DNA of 64,000 nucleotides from positions 492,001 through 556,000 of the forward strand of contig NZ_CP115913.1 in assembly GCF_027938815.1 (NCBI RefSeq), given 5' to 3'. Under the pieces are notes generated by a model. That model was not told the origin of the DNA, ran no database searches, and worked only from the letters and a program-made list of their open reading frames with translations. The position numbers and the translations under genes are program-made. Positions within the stretch are counted from its first letter, which is position 1, and every line of letters begins with the position of its first letter. The stretch comes from Oceanirhabdus sp. W0125-5 (GTDB lineage: Bacteria; Bacillota; Clostridia; Clostridiales; Clostridiaceae). Shown here one piece after another: positions 9,457-17,817 of the stretch.

Positions 9457-10242
9457 TTACATTTCATTAAACTTTGTTTTGTTTGTTTTAAGAATAAAAA
9501 TAAAAGAAATAATACAAATAACTATAGATGAATATAAAGTAAAATAAAAGACTGTGTTAGGTAAATTAATTAAAAGAGTTATGCCTACTGTCCCTACAAA
9601 ATTACAAACTATATGCATTAATATAGGTGAAATTATACTATTTGTTTTTAAATAAATTAGAACATAAATTATTGCACTTATAAATGTATATATACTTTGA
9701 GTTATATTTCCGTGTATTATAGAAAATATAAGTGCTTGCAATATAATAGCTAATATTAAATTAGTATGTTTCTTGATACTATTAAAAATAAGTCCACGAA
9801 ACAATATTTCCTCAAATATAGGAAATACTATGATTACTTGAAACAACCCCAAATAAGAATTGCTTGAATTTTGTATTCGGGTAATTACTTGGTCGTAGTG
9901 CGATTCAATATTTAAATTATAAAATAAAGTATTCATGATATATACTAAACGGGATTTTAATAATGCAAATGTTAGTGAAAATATAATAATTAATATTACA
10001 TTTCTAAAACTTAATTTATTAAACTTGCAGAATGAAGCTAGATTTTCACTTTTTCTTTTCAATAATAAGTGATATATCCAGATTGTTATTATTAGTGCGA
10101 CAGTGGTAAGTATTGTTTTAGTATCTCGAGTTAACTCTTTCTCAGGTATAAAAATAGCAGCAATAAATGTTATAGAAAACCAAATTATAAACCATATAAA
10201 TATATAATTTATAGGTTGTCTTAATGATTTTAAAATTTTCAA
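9457..10242 (-). CDS. CPBP family intramembrane protease, second copy
   Basis: About 261 residues, multi-pass, second CPBP-family enzyme of the window. Motifs: FEEILFRGLIF (Glu-Glu-x3-Arg), FSIIHGN and LMHIVCN. There is no ATG; an AAGGAG site is followed by TTG codons at 10251 and 10242, the latter (MKILKSLRQ) being better spaced. Sequence similarity to the first CPBP protein is limited to the motifs, so this is not a recent duplicate. Likely bacteriocin-immunity or peptide-processing type by context. Confidence 0.82.
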   Translation of the reverse strand: MKILKSLRQPINYIFIWFIIWFSITFIAAIFIPEKELTRDTKTILTTVALIITIWIYHLLLKRKSENLASFCKFNKLSFRNVILIIIFSLTFALLKSRLVYIMNTLFYNLNIESHYDQVITRIQNSSNSYLGLFQVIIVFPIFEEILFRGLIFNSIKKHTNLILAIILQALIFSIIHGNITQSIYTFISAIIYVLIYLKTNSIISPILMHIVCNFVGTVGITLLINLPNTVFYFTLYSSIVICIISFIFILKTNKTKFNEM

Positions 10243-10440
10243 TATTATCAACTCCTTGTGATATGTGTCAATTAACGCTAGTGGATGTAATTTTAAGAAG
10301 TATAAAAGAACTTAAGTTCAAATTAAAAGGTGTATTGTTGATTTTTGAAAAAAATAACAATTAATCAAACCTCTCTATGATTATTACATATGCAGATAAA
10401 GTCTAGATGATTAAGTATTCAATCAATTGAATTAGTTCAT

Positions 10441-10718
10441 TGGAGGTATTTGCCTCTATATTATTTAAAGATGCAACAAGAGCATCAGAAACTGCAGAAA
10501 CAATAAAAATAACATTTGAGGTAGTATTAAATTTAGGAATTATAGATATGATTATTATAGAGCCACTAGGTGGTGTATATAAAGATAAATTAGAAGTATG
10601 TGAGAAGATAAGAACTGATTTTGATGAAACAGTAACAAGATTACAGATGTAAACTACAGATAGATTATTTACTAAGAGATATAAGAAGTTTAGGCAAATG
10701 GGCGAGTTTACAGAATAA
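10441..10718 (+). pseudogene. Decayed copy of the accA 3' end
   Basis: Matches accA from about base 3170 to its stop: [12 protein letters not shown], then KDK..VCEK and TVTRLQM are readable. A nonsense codon at 10650-10652 interrupts it (accA has GAA there), but the frame continues to [13 protein letters not shown] and a stop at 10716. Many codons have changed, so the duplication is old. There is no 5' part of accA. It bounds the accessory stretch on the right. Confidence 0.9.
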
Positions 10719-11170
10719 TAATTAAAGCTGGAGCTCTTTTTAGGGCTGTGGTTTCAATTATTGTAAGGTTGTATTCTTTGTTTATTTATCAAACTTTCAT
10801 ATTAACTAAATAAAATAATTAATTTATCTTATAAATTTATTATTAAGGTTTAAATGCAAGGAACATCAATTAATACAAATAATATGAATGCAAATATTGG
10901 TTTTACTAAATAAAAGAAATAGAAGAGAATTTTTATATAATTAGTCTTATTATTTTCTATTCAGCTTTAATTCAAAACCTAGAAGTTTTTAAGGACAACG
11001 CTTGAACTATTATAACACAAAAACATCACTTTCCTTAAAAAGCACTATTTGTATACTCATCTATTGAATTATATTCAAAATATACATTAATTTATTTTCC
11101 ATTTAAGTAGAAATTCTGACTTCTTTGAGGGAGCATTTTATGCCATATTAATCAAACTTATCTACTCTCT
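10719..11170. other. AT-rich stretch with accA terminator copy, no gene seen
   Basis: Its first ~35 bp (10724-10755) form a weakened copy of the accA terminator hairpin. The rest contains only very short frames without ribosome sites. No repeat family of the window is present; probably decayed DNA at the island edge. Confidence 0.6.
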
Positions 11171-11338
11171 TTATTTTTTAAACTCACGATACCAGAAGAA
11201 ATATACTACACTTGATACTAAATATAATATGAGAAATAATAATTCCTTTATAGTATAACCATATTTAAAAATAGCTATAGATTGCCATAGCGTGCCTATA
11301 CTAAATATTATATATAGAACGAATAATATTTTACGCAT
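11171..11338 (-). CDS. Small membrane protein, 55 aa
   Basis: Start taken at the second of two adjacent ATGs (11338), five bases after GGAGGT. MRKILFVLYIIFSIGTLWQSI forms helix one, then IFKYGYT, helix two (LLFLILYLVSSVVYFF) and a basic end (WYREFKK). No family recognised. It lies just downstream of the bacteriocin peptide genes on the same strand but behind their terminator, a common place for an immunity protein; inferred. A TATAAT hexamer on this strand lies at 11438-11443. Confidence 0.6.
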   Translation of the reverse strand: MRKILFVLYIIFSIGTLWQSIAIFKYGYTIKELLFLILYLVSSVVYFFWYREFKK

Positions 11339-11710
11339 CATACACCTCCAGATGAAATTTAAAACTAATGTATACACACTCTAAACTACATTGTTCTAGA
11401 GAATCGTTTGAACCGAATAAAACAATTAGTTCTTCGTATTATACTAGTCAATTTAAAATAAAAAACAAGTCAATTTTATTGTGCTTTTATAAGGTAAATT
11501 ATAAAAGCTTTTAATTTTATTTAACATGAAACCATAAAGTTTTCTATTCAGAACAGATAAATCTAATTTTAAAATAAGACATTCTAAATATTAAAAGCTT
11601 CTACTTGAAAACGTTCATTCTCAAGTAGAAACTTCATATGCTGAAACCTTTCTAGCTCATGTAAAAGTTTCAACATTTAATAAAAAATTGAATATTGAAT
11701 ACTATATATT
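11339..11710. other. AT-rich gap downstream of the peptide genes
   Basis: Holds the terminator at 11599-11630, a second weaker TGAAAC/GTTTCA inverted repeat (about 11641-11674) and the presumed promoter region of the 55-aa gene. No coding frame with a ribosome site was found. Confidence 0.5.
11599..11630 (-). terminator. Terminator of the bacteriocin peptide operon
   Basis: TTCTACTTGA / TCAAGTAGAA perfect 10-bp stem; on the minus strand it is followed by a U-run (AAAA at 11593-11596 on +). It lies about 80 bp after the last peptide gene. Confidence 0.7.
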
Positions 11711-11911
11711 TTATGGTGTATCTTTTGATGCTTCGTCTTTATAACCAGATACAGCACCTTTTCCAATGTTATATACGCCCCATATAGCAGCACCAGCGCT
11801 TATAACCTTACCAATACCAATAAGGATAGGTATTACGACTGCGCCTCCATTTATTTCATTCATTTCATTTTCATTAAGATTTGTAAAATTATTATTTAAT
11901 TTATAACTCAT
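11711..11911 (-). CDS. Double-glycine leader bacteriocin-like peptide A
   Basis: 66-residue precursor. The leader MSYKLNNNFTNLNENEMNEINGG ends in Gly-Gly at residue 23, as expected for C39-peptidase cleavage. The 43-residue core (AVVIPILIGIGKVISAGAAI...) has a hydrophobic, glycine-rich helix with several GxxxG-type spacings, then a polar tail (GYKDEASKDTP). This is the class IIb style of pore-forming two-peptide bacteriocins. No cysteine, so no disulfide or lanthionine. Good AGGAGG site. Its exporter is encoded 1 kb away; no close relative is recognised. Confidence 0.8.
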   Translation of the reverse strand: MSYKLNNNFTNLNENEMNEINGGAVVIPILIGIGKVISAGAAIWGVYNIGKGAVSGYKDEASKDTP

Positions 11912-11947
11912 AATACTAGTTCCTCCTCTTTTTAAAATATAATACTA

Positions 11948-12166
11948 TTAAGGTATTTCAACCATATCTTCCCAATTAGATCCTTTTCCCTTAGACTGCA
12001 CATCTTGAGTCATTGGTCCAAGTGGCTGGTTGGTAAAATCCTCTTTAACACGATAAGCAACACGACCAAGCCAAACACCAAATTCATAAAGAGCATCTTC
12101 ATAATAGCTAGCTTTGTCCTCACCACCAGAAACCTCTAATAATTCAAGTTCATTCAATTCTTTCAT
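11948..12166 (-). CDS. Double-glycine leader peptide B
   Basis: 72-residue precursor with a short leader, MKELNELELLEVSGG, ending in Gly-Gly at residue 15 with the usual hydrophobic positions (L-x-x-L-x-x-V-S-G-G). The 57-residue core is acidic and aromatic-rich at first (EDKASYYEDALYEFGVWLG), then polar, without cysteines. It differs in character from peptide A; the two may form a two-component bacteriocin, or this one may be a signalling or accessory peptide. Strong AGGAGG site; 36 bp upstream of peptide A and probably co-transcribed. Confidence 0.78.
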   Translation of the reverse strand: MKELNELELLEVSGGEDKASYYEDALYEFGVWLGRVAYRVKEDFTNQPLGPMTQDVQSKGKGSNWEDMVEIP

Positions 12167-12229
12167 ACTAAAACCTCCTAGTTTTATTTGTTTTATTTAT
12201 ATAAATTTGGCCAAAAATTTATAACAAAA

Positions 12230-12703
12230 TTATATTATACATGGGTTTACCCCAATATAAACATCAATAATTACTTCATCCAATTTAGATGGATCAGTTA
12301 CTTCATTAACTGGTATATTGTAACCAGAAGTGATTGGTTGAAGTCTATTTTCCTGTATAAATGTATTTAATTGATTATAAGTATTTTGTATTAAGTTAGG
12401 ATTGCCATTATGTCTAATACACAATGCATTAACTAAATGAAATACTTTTTTAAAACTATATTCTTTTGGTAGTTCAACCTCTTTATCAAGAGGGATTAGA
12501 AATTCTGAATCCATAACTTGTTGACCATCAATTAATTCTACTGAGAAAGTAGTACTAATTATTGGTCCATTTTTTTTAACGCCAAGGTCTTTAAGAACTT
12601 GACCAATTTTCATCATTTCATTAGTAAGTTCCTGTTGAGTCATTTTTCCTCTAAAGGAAAGTAGATTTTCGAATTTTATTTCTTGATTTTCTCTTATATT
12701 CAC
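12230..12703 (-). CDS. DUF5085-like / effector-binding-fold protein
   Basis: About 157 cytosolic residues. A GTG at 12703, eight bases after AGGAG, is preferred over GTG 12712. The features MTQQELTNEMMKIGQ..LKDLG, MDSEFLIPLD and IIDVYIGVNP resemble DUF5085 proteins, which have a GyrI/AraC effector-binding-like fold and occur near Firmicutes secreted-toxin genes; the assignment is moderate. First gene of the peptide operon, behind the consensus promoter at 12771-12799, so it is expressed together with the two peptides. It could be a chaperone, immunity or sensing factor. Confidence 0.6.
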   Translation of the reverse strand: MNIRENQEIKFENLLSFRGKMTQQELTNEMMKIGQVLKDLGVKKNGPIISTTFSVELIDGQQVMDSEFLIPLDKEVELPKEYSFKKVFHLVNALCIRHNGNPNLIQNTYNQLNTFIQENRLQPITSGYNIPVNEVTDPSKLDEVIIDVYIGVNPCII

Positions 12704-12770
12704 AACCAACACTCCTAATTAGTTAAATATATACAAATAATGCACTTCTTTTCAAAAAAAGCTTAGGTAA

Positions 12771-12799
12771 ATTATACATTTAACAATAAAATTTGTCAA
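12771..12799 (-). promoter_or_regulatory. Consensus sigma-A promoter of the peptide operon
   Basis: On the minus strand TTGACA (12799-12794), a 17-bp spacer and TATAAT (12776-12771): a perfect consensus promoter about 70 bp upstream of the DUF5085-like gene. It is back-to-back with the transporter promoter. Confidence 0.85.
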
Positions 12800-12836
12800 A
12801 TACTATTTTTATTTTACAAATATTTTAATTTAATCC

Positions 12837-12865
12837 TTGTAAAAATATTCTTTGTTTTATATAAT
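12837..12865 (+). promoter_or_regulatory. Sigma-A promoter of the exporter genes
   Basis: TTGTAA (12837-12842), 17-bp spacer, TATAAT (12860-12865), then GAGGGGGT ribosome site and the ATG at 12892. Only about 37 bp separate its -35 box from that of the divergent peptide promoter, so one regulator could act on both. Confidence 0.8.
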
Positions 12866-12891
12866 TATATAACCGAGGGGGTAATATACAT

Positions 12892-15213
12892 ATGAAGAAT
12901 ATATTTAAAAAATATGTTTGTATACGGCAGCATGATATTAAAGATTGTGGGGCAGCATGTTTAGCTACAATCTCAAAACAATATGGGCTGAAGATACCTA
13001 TATCAAAGATTAGAGAGGTTGCTGGAACTGATAAACAGGGAACAAGTGCTTATGGATTAATCAAAGCAGCAGAACAATTAGGATTCTCAGCTAAAGGGGT
13101 AAAAGCAAATGAGAAAGAGGATATATTCTCAGAATTTCCATTACCAGCCATAGCACATGTAATTATAGATGGCAAATTACTACATTATGTAGTTATACAT
13201 GAAATATCTAAAAGTAAAATTATAATTTCAGACCCAGCAAAAGGTATTGTTAAATATGATCCAGAGGAATTTTTTAAGATATGGACAGGAATCCTGATTT
13301 TTATGGTTCCTAGTGAAACATTTAAAAAGGGTAACGAGACAAAAGGACTATTTTCAAGATTTTTTCATTTAATGATTCCACAGAAAAAATTGATACTTAA
13401 TGTTTTTTTAGGATCTATACTTCTTACCTTACTAGGAATAATGGGTTCTTTTTATTTTAAATTTATAATTGACGATATATTACCCTATGGATTAGAAAAG
13501 ACCTTGCATATTTTATCAATAGGATTTGTTGTTCTCACTATATTTAAAATAGTGATTAATGCATTCAGAACACAGTTATTGATTTACTTAGGGCAGAAGA
13601 TTGATATCCCACTGATGCTTGGATATTATAACCATGTAGTTGAACTACCTATGAGTTTTTTTGGAACAAGGGAAACTGGAGAGATAATCTCTAGATTTAA
13701 TGATGCATCTAAAATAAGGGATGCGTTATCTAGTGCAACATTGACTATAATGATTGATAGTATAATGGTTGTGGTTGGAGGAGCTATACTGTATTTTCAG
13801 AATAGTATGATGTTTTTCCTTACACTAATACCATTGATTTTTTATGGAATAATTGTATTTGCATTTAATAAGCCTTTAGAGAACGTAAATAGAAAGACAA
13901 TGGAGAATAATGCAAAGTTAACATCTTATCTAGTAGAATCATTGAATGGAATTGAAACAGTTAAGGCATTTAATGCTGAGAGAAGTGTTAATTTGGAAAC
14001 TGAAAAAAGATTTGTTGGTTTACTTAGAAGCGTGTTTAAAAATGGTGGTATAAACAATGCTCAATCATCACTTAAAGGGTTAACGAGAGCAGTTTTTGGA
14101 ATATGTATTCTTTGGATTGGAAGTTATCAGGTTATGAATGGAAAGTTATCTATTGGACAACTTCTAGCCTTTAATGCATTACTTGCATATTTCTTAAATC
14201 CAATTGAGAATTTAATAAACTTACAGCCACAGTTGAAATCAGCGAAGGTTGCGGCAGAGAGATTAGGTGAGATATTAGATTTAGAACTTGAAAAAAGTGA
14301 AAATGAAGATAAGAAGATAAATCCTAAAACTCTTAAAGGGGATATTAACTTTAAGAATTTATCCTTCAGATATGGAACAAGACAGCTTATATTAGAAGAC
14401 TTGAATCTTCATATAAAACAAGGAGAGAAAATTGCACTTGTAGGGGAGAGTGGATCAGGAAAAACAACATTGGTAAAGCTCTTATTGAATTTCTATAAGT
14501 GTGAAAAAGGTGAAATTCTAATTAATGATTGTAATATTCAGGACATAAATATTGAATCTCTAAGAGATAGGATTTCATATATTTCTCAAGAGTTGTTCAT
14601 GTTTAAAGGAACTATAAAGGAAAATTTAGAGTTTGGAAACGACGAACTTGATATGGAAGATATAGTTGAAGCTTGTAAAAAAGCAAAAATTCACGAATAC
14701 ATAAACAGCCAACCAACAAGATATAGCACAATGGTTGAAGAAAACGGAGCAAACCTTTCAGGAGGACAGAAGCAGAGACTTGCAATAGCAAGAGCAATAT
14801 TAAGAAAGCCAGACATATTAATAATGGACGAGGCAACAAGTAGTTTGGATTCAGTAACTGAAAAAGCTATAGAAAAGACAATGTATGAATTTAGTGAAAA
14901 CATAACAACTATTATGATTGCTCATAGATTAAGTACCATAATGAGATGTGACAAAATCTATGTTATGGAAAAAGGAAAGATACTTGAAGCAGGAACACAT
15001 GATGAATTAATAAATAAAAGAGGTCATTACTTTAATCTATGGAAAGATCAACTTCCAGAGAACGGGACCATAGAAAAAGCAATGGAAGAGGTTGCAGCTA
15101 CTGAGGAGAGTAATAGTATTCCAATAGGTATACCAAGTATGCCGATAATACCAACTGGTCACATCTTTCCAACAAATCAGTTAACGCAAACTGAGAGTAA
15201 GGAGGAGGAATAG
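12892..15213 (+). CDS. Bacteriocin-processing ABC exporter with C39 peptidase domain
   Basis: 773 residues: N-terminal C39 cysteine peptidase (Cys19 in KDCGAAC, His98, Asp114) that trims double-glycine leaders, six-helix exporter domain (about 160-450), and ATPase with Walker A at 518 (GESGSGKTT), signature LSGGQ at 622, Walker B LIMDEA and H-loop His678. It would cut and export the two peptides encoded divergently. After the usual end there is an extra ~50-residue tail rich in Pro, Thr, Glu and Ile (IPIGIPSMPIIPTG) that is not part of the standard family. Its stop is immediately followed by the adaptor gene. Confidence 0.93.
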   Translation: MKNIFKKYVCIRQHDIKDCGAACLATISKQYGLKIPISKIREVAGTDKQGTSAYGLIKAAEQLGFSAKGVKANEKEDIFSEFPLPAIAHVIIDGKLLHYVVIHEISKSKIIISDPAKGIVKYDPEEFFKIWTGILIFMVPSETFKKGNETKGLFSRFFHLMIPQKKLILNVFLGSILLTLLGIMGSFYFKFIIDDILPYGLEKTLHILSIGFVVLTIFKIVINAFRTQLLIYLGQKIDIPLMLGYYNHVVELPMSFFGTRETGEIISRFNDASKIRDALSSATLTIMIDSIMVVVGGAILYFQNSMMFFLTLIPLIFYGIIVFAFNKPLENVNRKTMENNAKLTSYLVESLNGIETVKAFNAERSVNLETEKRFVGLLRSVFKNGGINNAQSSLKGLTRAVFGICILWIGSYQVMNGKLSIGQLLAFNALLAYFLNPIENLINLQPQLKSAKVAAERLGEILDLELEKSENEDKKINPKTLKGDINFKNLSFRYGTRQLILEDLNLHIKQGEKIALVGESGSGKTTLVKLLLNFYKCEKGEILINDCNIQDINIESLRDRISYISQELFMFKGTIKENLEFGNDELDMEDIVEACKKAKIHEYINSQPTRYSTMVEENGANLSGGQKQRLAIARAILRKPDILIMDEATSSLDSVTEKAIEKTMYEFSENITTIMIAHRLSTIMRCDKIYVMEKGKILEAGTHDELINKRGHYFNLWKDQLPENGTIEKAMEEVAATEESNSIPIGIPSMPIIPTGHIFPTNQLTQTESKEEE

Positions 15214-17661
15214 ATGAAGAATATAATTCAAAACATTAATGAACTATCTGATAGTAGAGAAGTTCTTGAATCCAAACCTCATCCTTTTACTGCAATTTTT
15301 ATTTATATAGTAATATCTCTATTAGTTGTTGGAATTGCTTGGTCATATTTTGGGGAATTAGATATAGTAGTTAAAGCTAATGGAATTGTTAGACCTACAG
15401 AAAATATCAGGGATATAACCAGCAAGGTTATGGGTAGGATAGATGAGGAATTTATTCAAGAAGGAAAGTTAGTAAAGAAAGATGAGACTTTATTTGTAGT
15501 AAATCATGACCTTCTTGATGTTAAAAAAGATTCTATAGAGAATGAGTTATCTAAGATTCAGAAAGAAATTGATAATTTAAAAATCCTTAAAAAAAGTATA
15601 GAAGATAAACAAAACTATTTTAATAGTGAAGAAGAGTCAGAGTATTATAGCAAGTACCAAAAATTCAATGCTGAATATTCAAAGTTAGTAGCTGAGATAA
15701 ATAAGGTTAATGTTGAATCAAGCAAAGGTATTTTAAATAATGATATTTCTTACTTGGAGATTAATAAAAATATTAAAGAGTATGAGAAGGATATAGAAGG
15801 TTATAGATTATTAAAAGAGTCAATTTTACAAGGTAAAAATTTATTTGGAGATGTTGAGGGCGATAATATCTATTATATGCAGTACATTGATTATATAAAT
15901 AACATGGAAAAGTTAAATCAAAATCTCGAGAATAATAAGCTTGCTGCTAAAGATTTAGAAGATAAAGAAAAGCAAGTTGGAGATGATGCAGGAATAGGAT
16001 TGGAACAGCTTCAGATAAAGCTTGAGAATTATAATAAAGAGTTGGAAAAATATAAAAACTCTTATATGTCAGATCTTAAGAAAATACTAAAAGATAATGC
16101 AGAGCTTGTTATCGAACTAGGGTATGAGATAAGCTCATTAAATAGTCAAAAGAGTGTTGTAACAGAAGAACTAAAATATTTAAACAAGCTTAAAGGATCA
16201 ATAAAGGATAATAAAAATTGTTTTGATTCAAATGACAGCAATTACAAGAATCAAAAGTACCTTAATAGTTATTATCAGTACAAGGACCAGGTTAAAATTT
16301 ATGAGGATAATATTAAAAATTTAGAGGTTCAGAAGACAGCCTTAGAAAATGAGATTTTAGATATAAATAATGCTATCTCTAATCTGCAAAACACTATAAA
16401 TTCATTAATAGATCAGAAAAATACGGCTTTAGCAGAAGGGGATACTGATAAAGCAGAGAGTATTCAAGGGGAGATAGATACAAAAGGAAATGAAAAAAAT
16501 AATAAGAATATAGAGTTACAGCAAAAAAATAGTGAATTAGATACTATTAAAAAGAATATTAATAGTAATCAAGCACAATTTGATAAAATAAAGAATCTGA
16601 ATCTAGACAACGTAAGTACATTAATAAATGAACAAAAAAGATTAGAAGATAGTTATAATGGTCAGTTAAACAGTAAGTATAACAAACAGATGAGAACTAT
16701 GGATGACAACAGTGGTTGGACAAAACTTGAGAATAGCATAAAGGATGATAAAAACTATTTTGATGAAGGTGATGAAGTATTCTTACTTAAGTATAAGAAT
16801 TACCTTATTGAGATTGAAAAGTACAAAAATAGTATAAATGATGTTCTACTTCAAATAAAAAGTCTAGAGATGGATATGGATCAATCAACAATTTCAAATA
16901 ATAATAAGAAACAAGAAATTGATATTGCTGAAAGAAAGATAAAGAATGAAATAGAACAATATAAGAATAAATTATTTTTAGAAATTGATACAAAAATCAA
17001 GGACCTAAATAACACTATTGAAAAATACAATCTAGATAAAGAAAGATTAAACAATAATAATGAGGTGTATTCAGCTAATCATGCTTATACATCAACTCTT
17101 ATAAATCAGTTTATTATGGATAACATTGTTGCGATTGATAATTCAATAAAATCAAATGAAGATCAAAAGTTAGCATATGAGAAGGAACTTGAAAATGTTC
17201 AGTTAGCTATAGAAGACTATATAGTAAAGAGTCCTATAGAAGGAAAAATAAGTACTGTTAGAGATATAAACAGTAAAGAGTTAGTTAACGTTGGAGAACA
17301 AATAGTATCTATAATATCTGAAGAAAATCCTTATTATAAGGTTGAAATATTCTTATCTAATAAAGATATTTCAAAAATTAATACTGGAGATAAAATTAAA
17401 TTTAGCTTTGATGCACTTTCATATAAAGAATTTGGATATATAGAAGGTGAAATCACTTCTATAGGAATAAATTCAATAGTTGATAAGAACAGTGGAATCA
17501 GCTACTATCCTGTACAAGCTAAAGTTAAAAATATACCTATATATAGCTATAAAGGTAATAAGGAAGAAATAAAAGTTGGTATGACTTGTAGAGCTCAGAT
17601 TATTACAGATGAGAAGAAGATACTGTATTGGCTATTAGAGAAGATAAATCTAAGAGATTAG
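15214..17661 (+). CDS. HlyD-family secretion adaptor, unusually long
   Basis: 815 residues. One N-terminal membrane helix (about 24-46) and the short beta strand region GELDIVVKANGIVRP are typical of bacteriocin adaptor proteins (membrane-fusion type). Residues about 90-640 are almost entirely charged, Asn/Lys/Glu-rich coiled coil with two internal repeats of an IKDDKNYFD-like element, followed by the second lipoyl/barrel half (YIVKSPIEGKIS, GMTCRAQI). The usual Gram-positive member is about 400-500 residues. The start abuts the exporter stop with an AAGGAGG site inside the exporter's end, so translation is coupled. Confidence 0.85.
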   Translation: MKNIIQNINELSDSREVLESKPHPFTAIFIYIVISLLVVGIAWSYFGELDIVVKANGIVRPTENIRDITSKVMGRIDEEFIQEGKLVKKDETLFVVNHDLLDVKKDSIENELSKIQKEIDNLKILKKSIEDKQNYFNSEEESEYYSKYQKFNAEYSKLVAEINKVNVESSKGILNNDISYLEINKNIKEYEKDIEGYRLLKESILQGKNLFGDVEGDNIYYMQYIDYINNMEKLNQNLENNKLAAKDLEDKEKQVGDDAGIGLEQLQIKLENYNKELEKYKNSYMSDLKKILKDNAELVIELGYEISSLNSQKSVVTEELKYLNKLKGSIKDNKNCFDSNDSNYKNQKYLNSYYQYKDQVKIYEDNIKNLEVQKTALENEILDINNAISNLQNTINSLIDQKNTALAEGDTDKAESIQGEIDTKGNEKNNKNIELQQKNSELDTIKKNINSNQAQFDKIKNLNLDNVSTLINEQKRLEDSYNGQLNSKYNKQMRTMDDNSGWTKLENSIKDDKNYFDEGDEVFLLKYKNYLIEIEKYKNSINDVLLQIKSLEMDMDQSTISNNNKKQEIDIAERKIKNEIEQYKNKLFLEIDTKIKDLNNTIEKYNLDKERLNNNNEVYSANHAYTSTLINQFIMDNIVAIDNSIKSNEDQKLAYEKELENVQLAIEDYIVKSPIEGKISTVRDINSKELVNVGEQIVSIISEENPYYKVEIFLSNKDISKINTGDKIKFSFDALSYKEFGYIEGEITSIGINSIVDKNSGISYYPVQAKVKNIPIYSYKGNKEEIKVGMTCRAQIITDEKKILYWLLEKINLRD

Positions 17662-17728
17662 AAATGCTCACATTAATATTAAAATATTAGATTATGTGAA
17701 ATTATTTACCAAATCTTTTAAAAAGTAC

Positions 17729-17757
17729 TTGCAAAATAATGGAACTAAATATATAAT
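17729..17757 (+). promoter_or_regulatory. Sigma-A promoter before the lipoprotein gene
   Basis: TTGCAA (17729-17734), 17-bp spacer, TATAAT (17752-17757), 60 bp before the ATG at 17818. It separates the lipoprotein from the exporter genes. Confidence 0.7.
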
Positions 17758-17817
17758 AATAAATAGTACTACAATAAGTGGTATTTGAGACTATTTAATG
17801 ATTTTAGGAGGAAAATT

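Noticed and set aside
10440..10652. A 70-codon gene with TTG start
   Set aside because: It is the decayed accA 3' end with an internal stop, not an independent gene.
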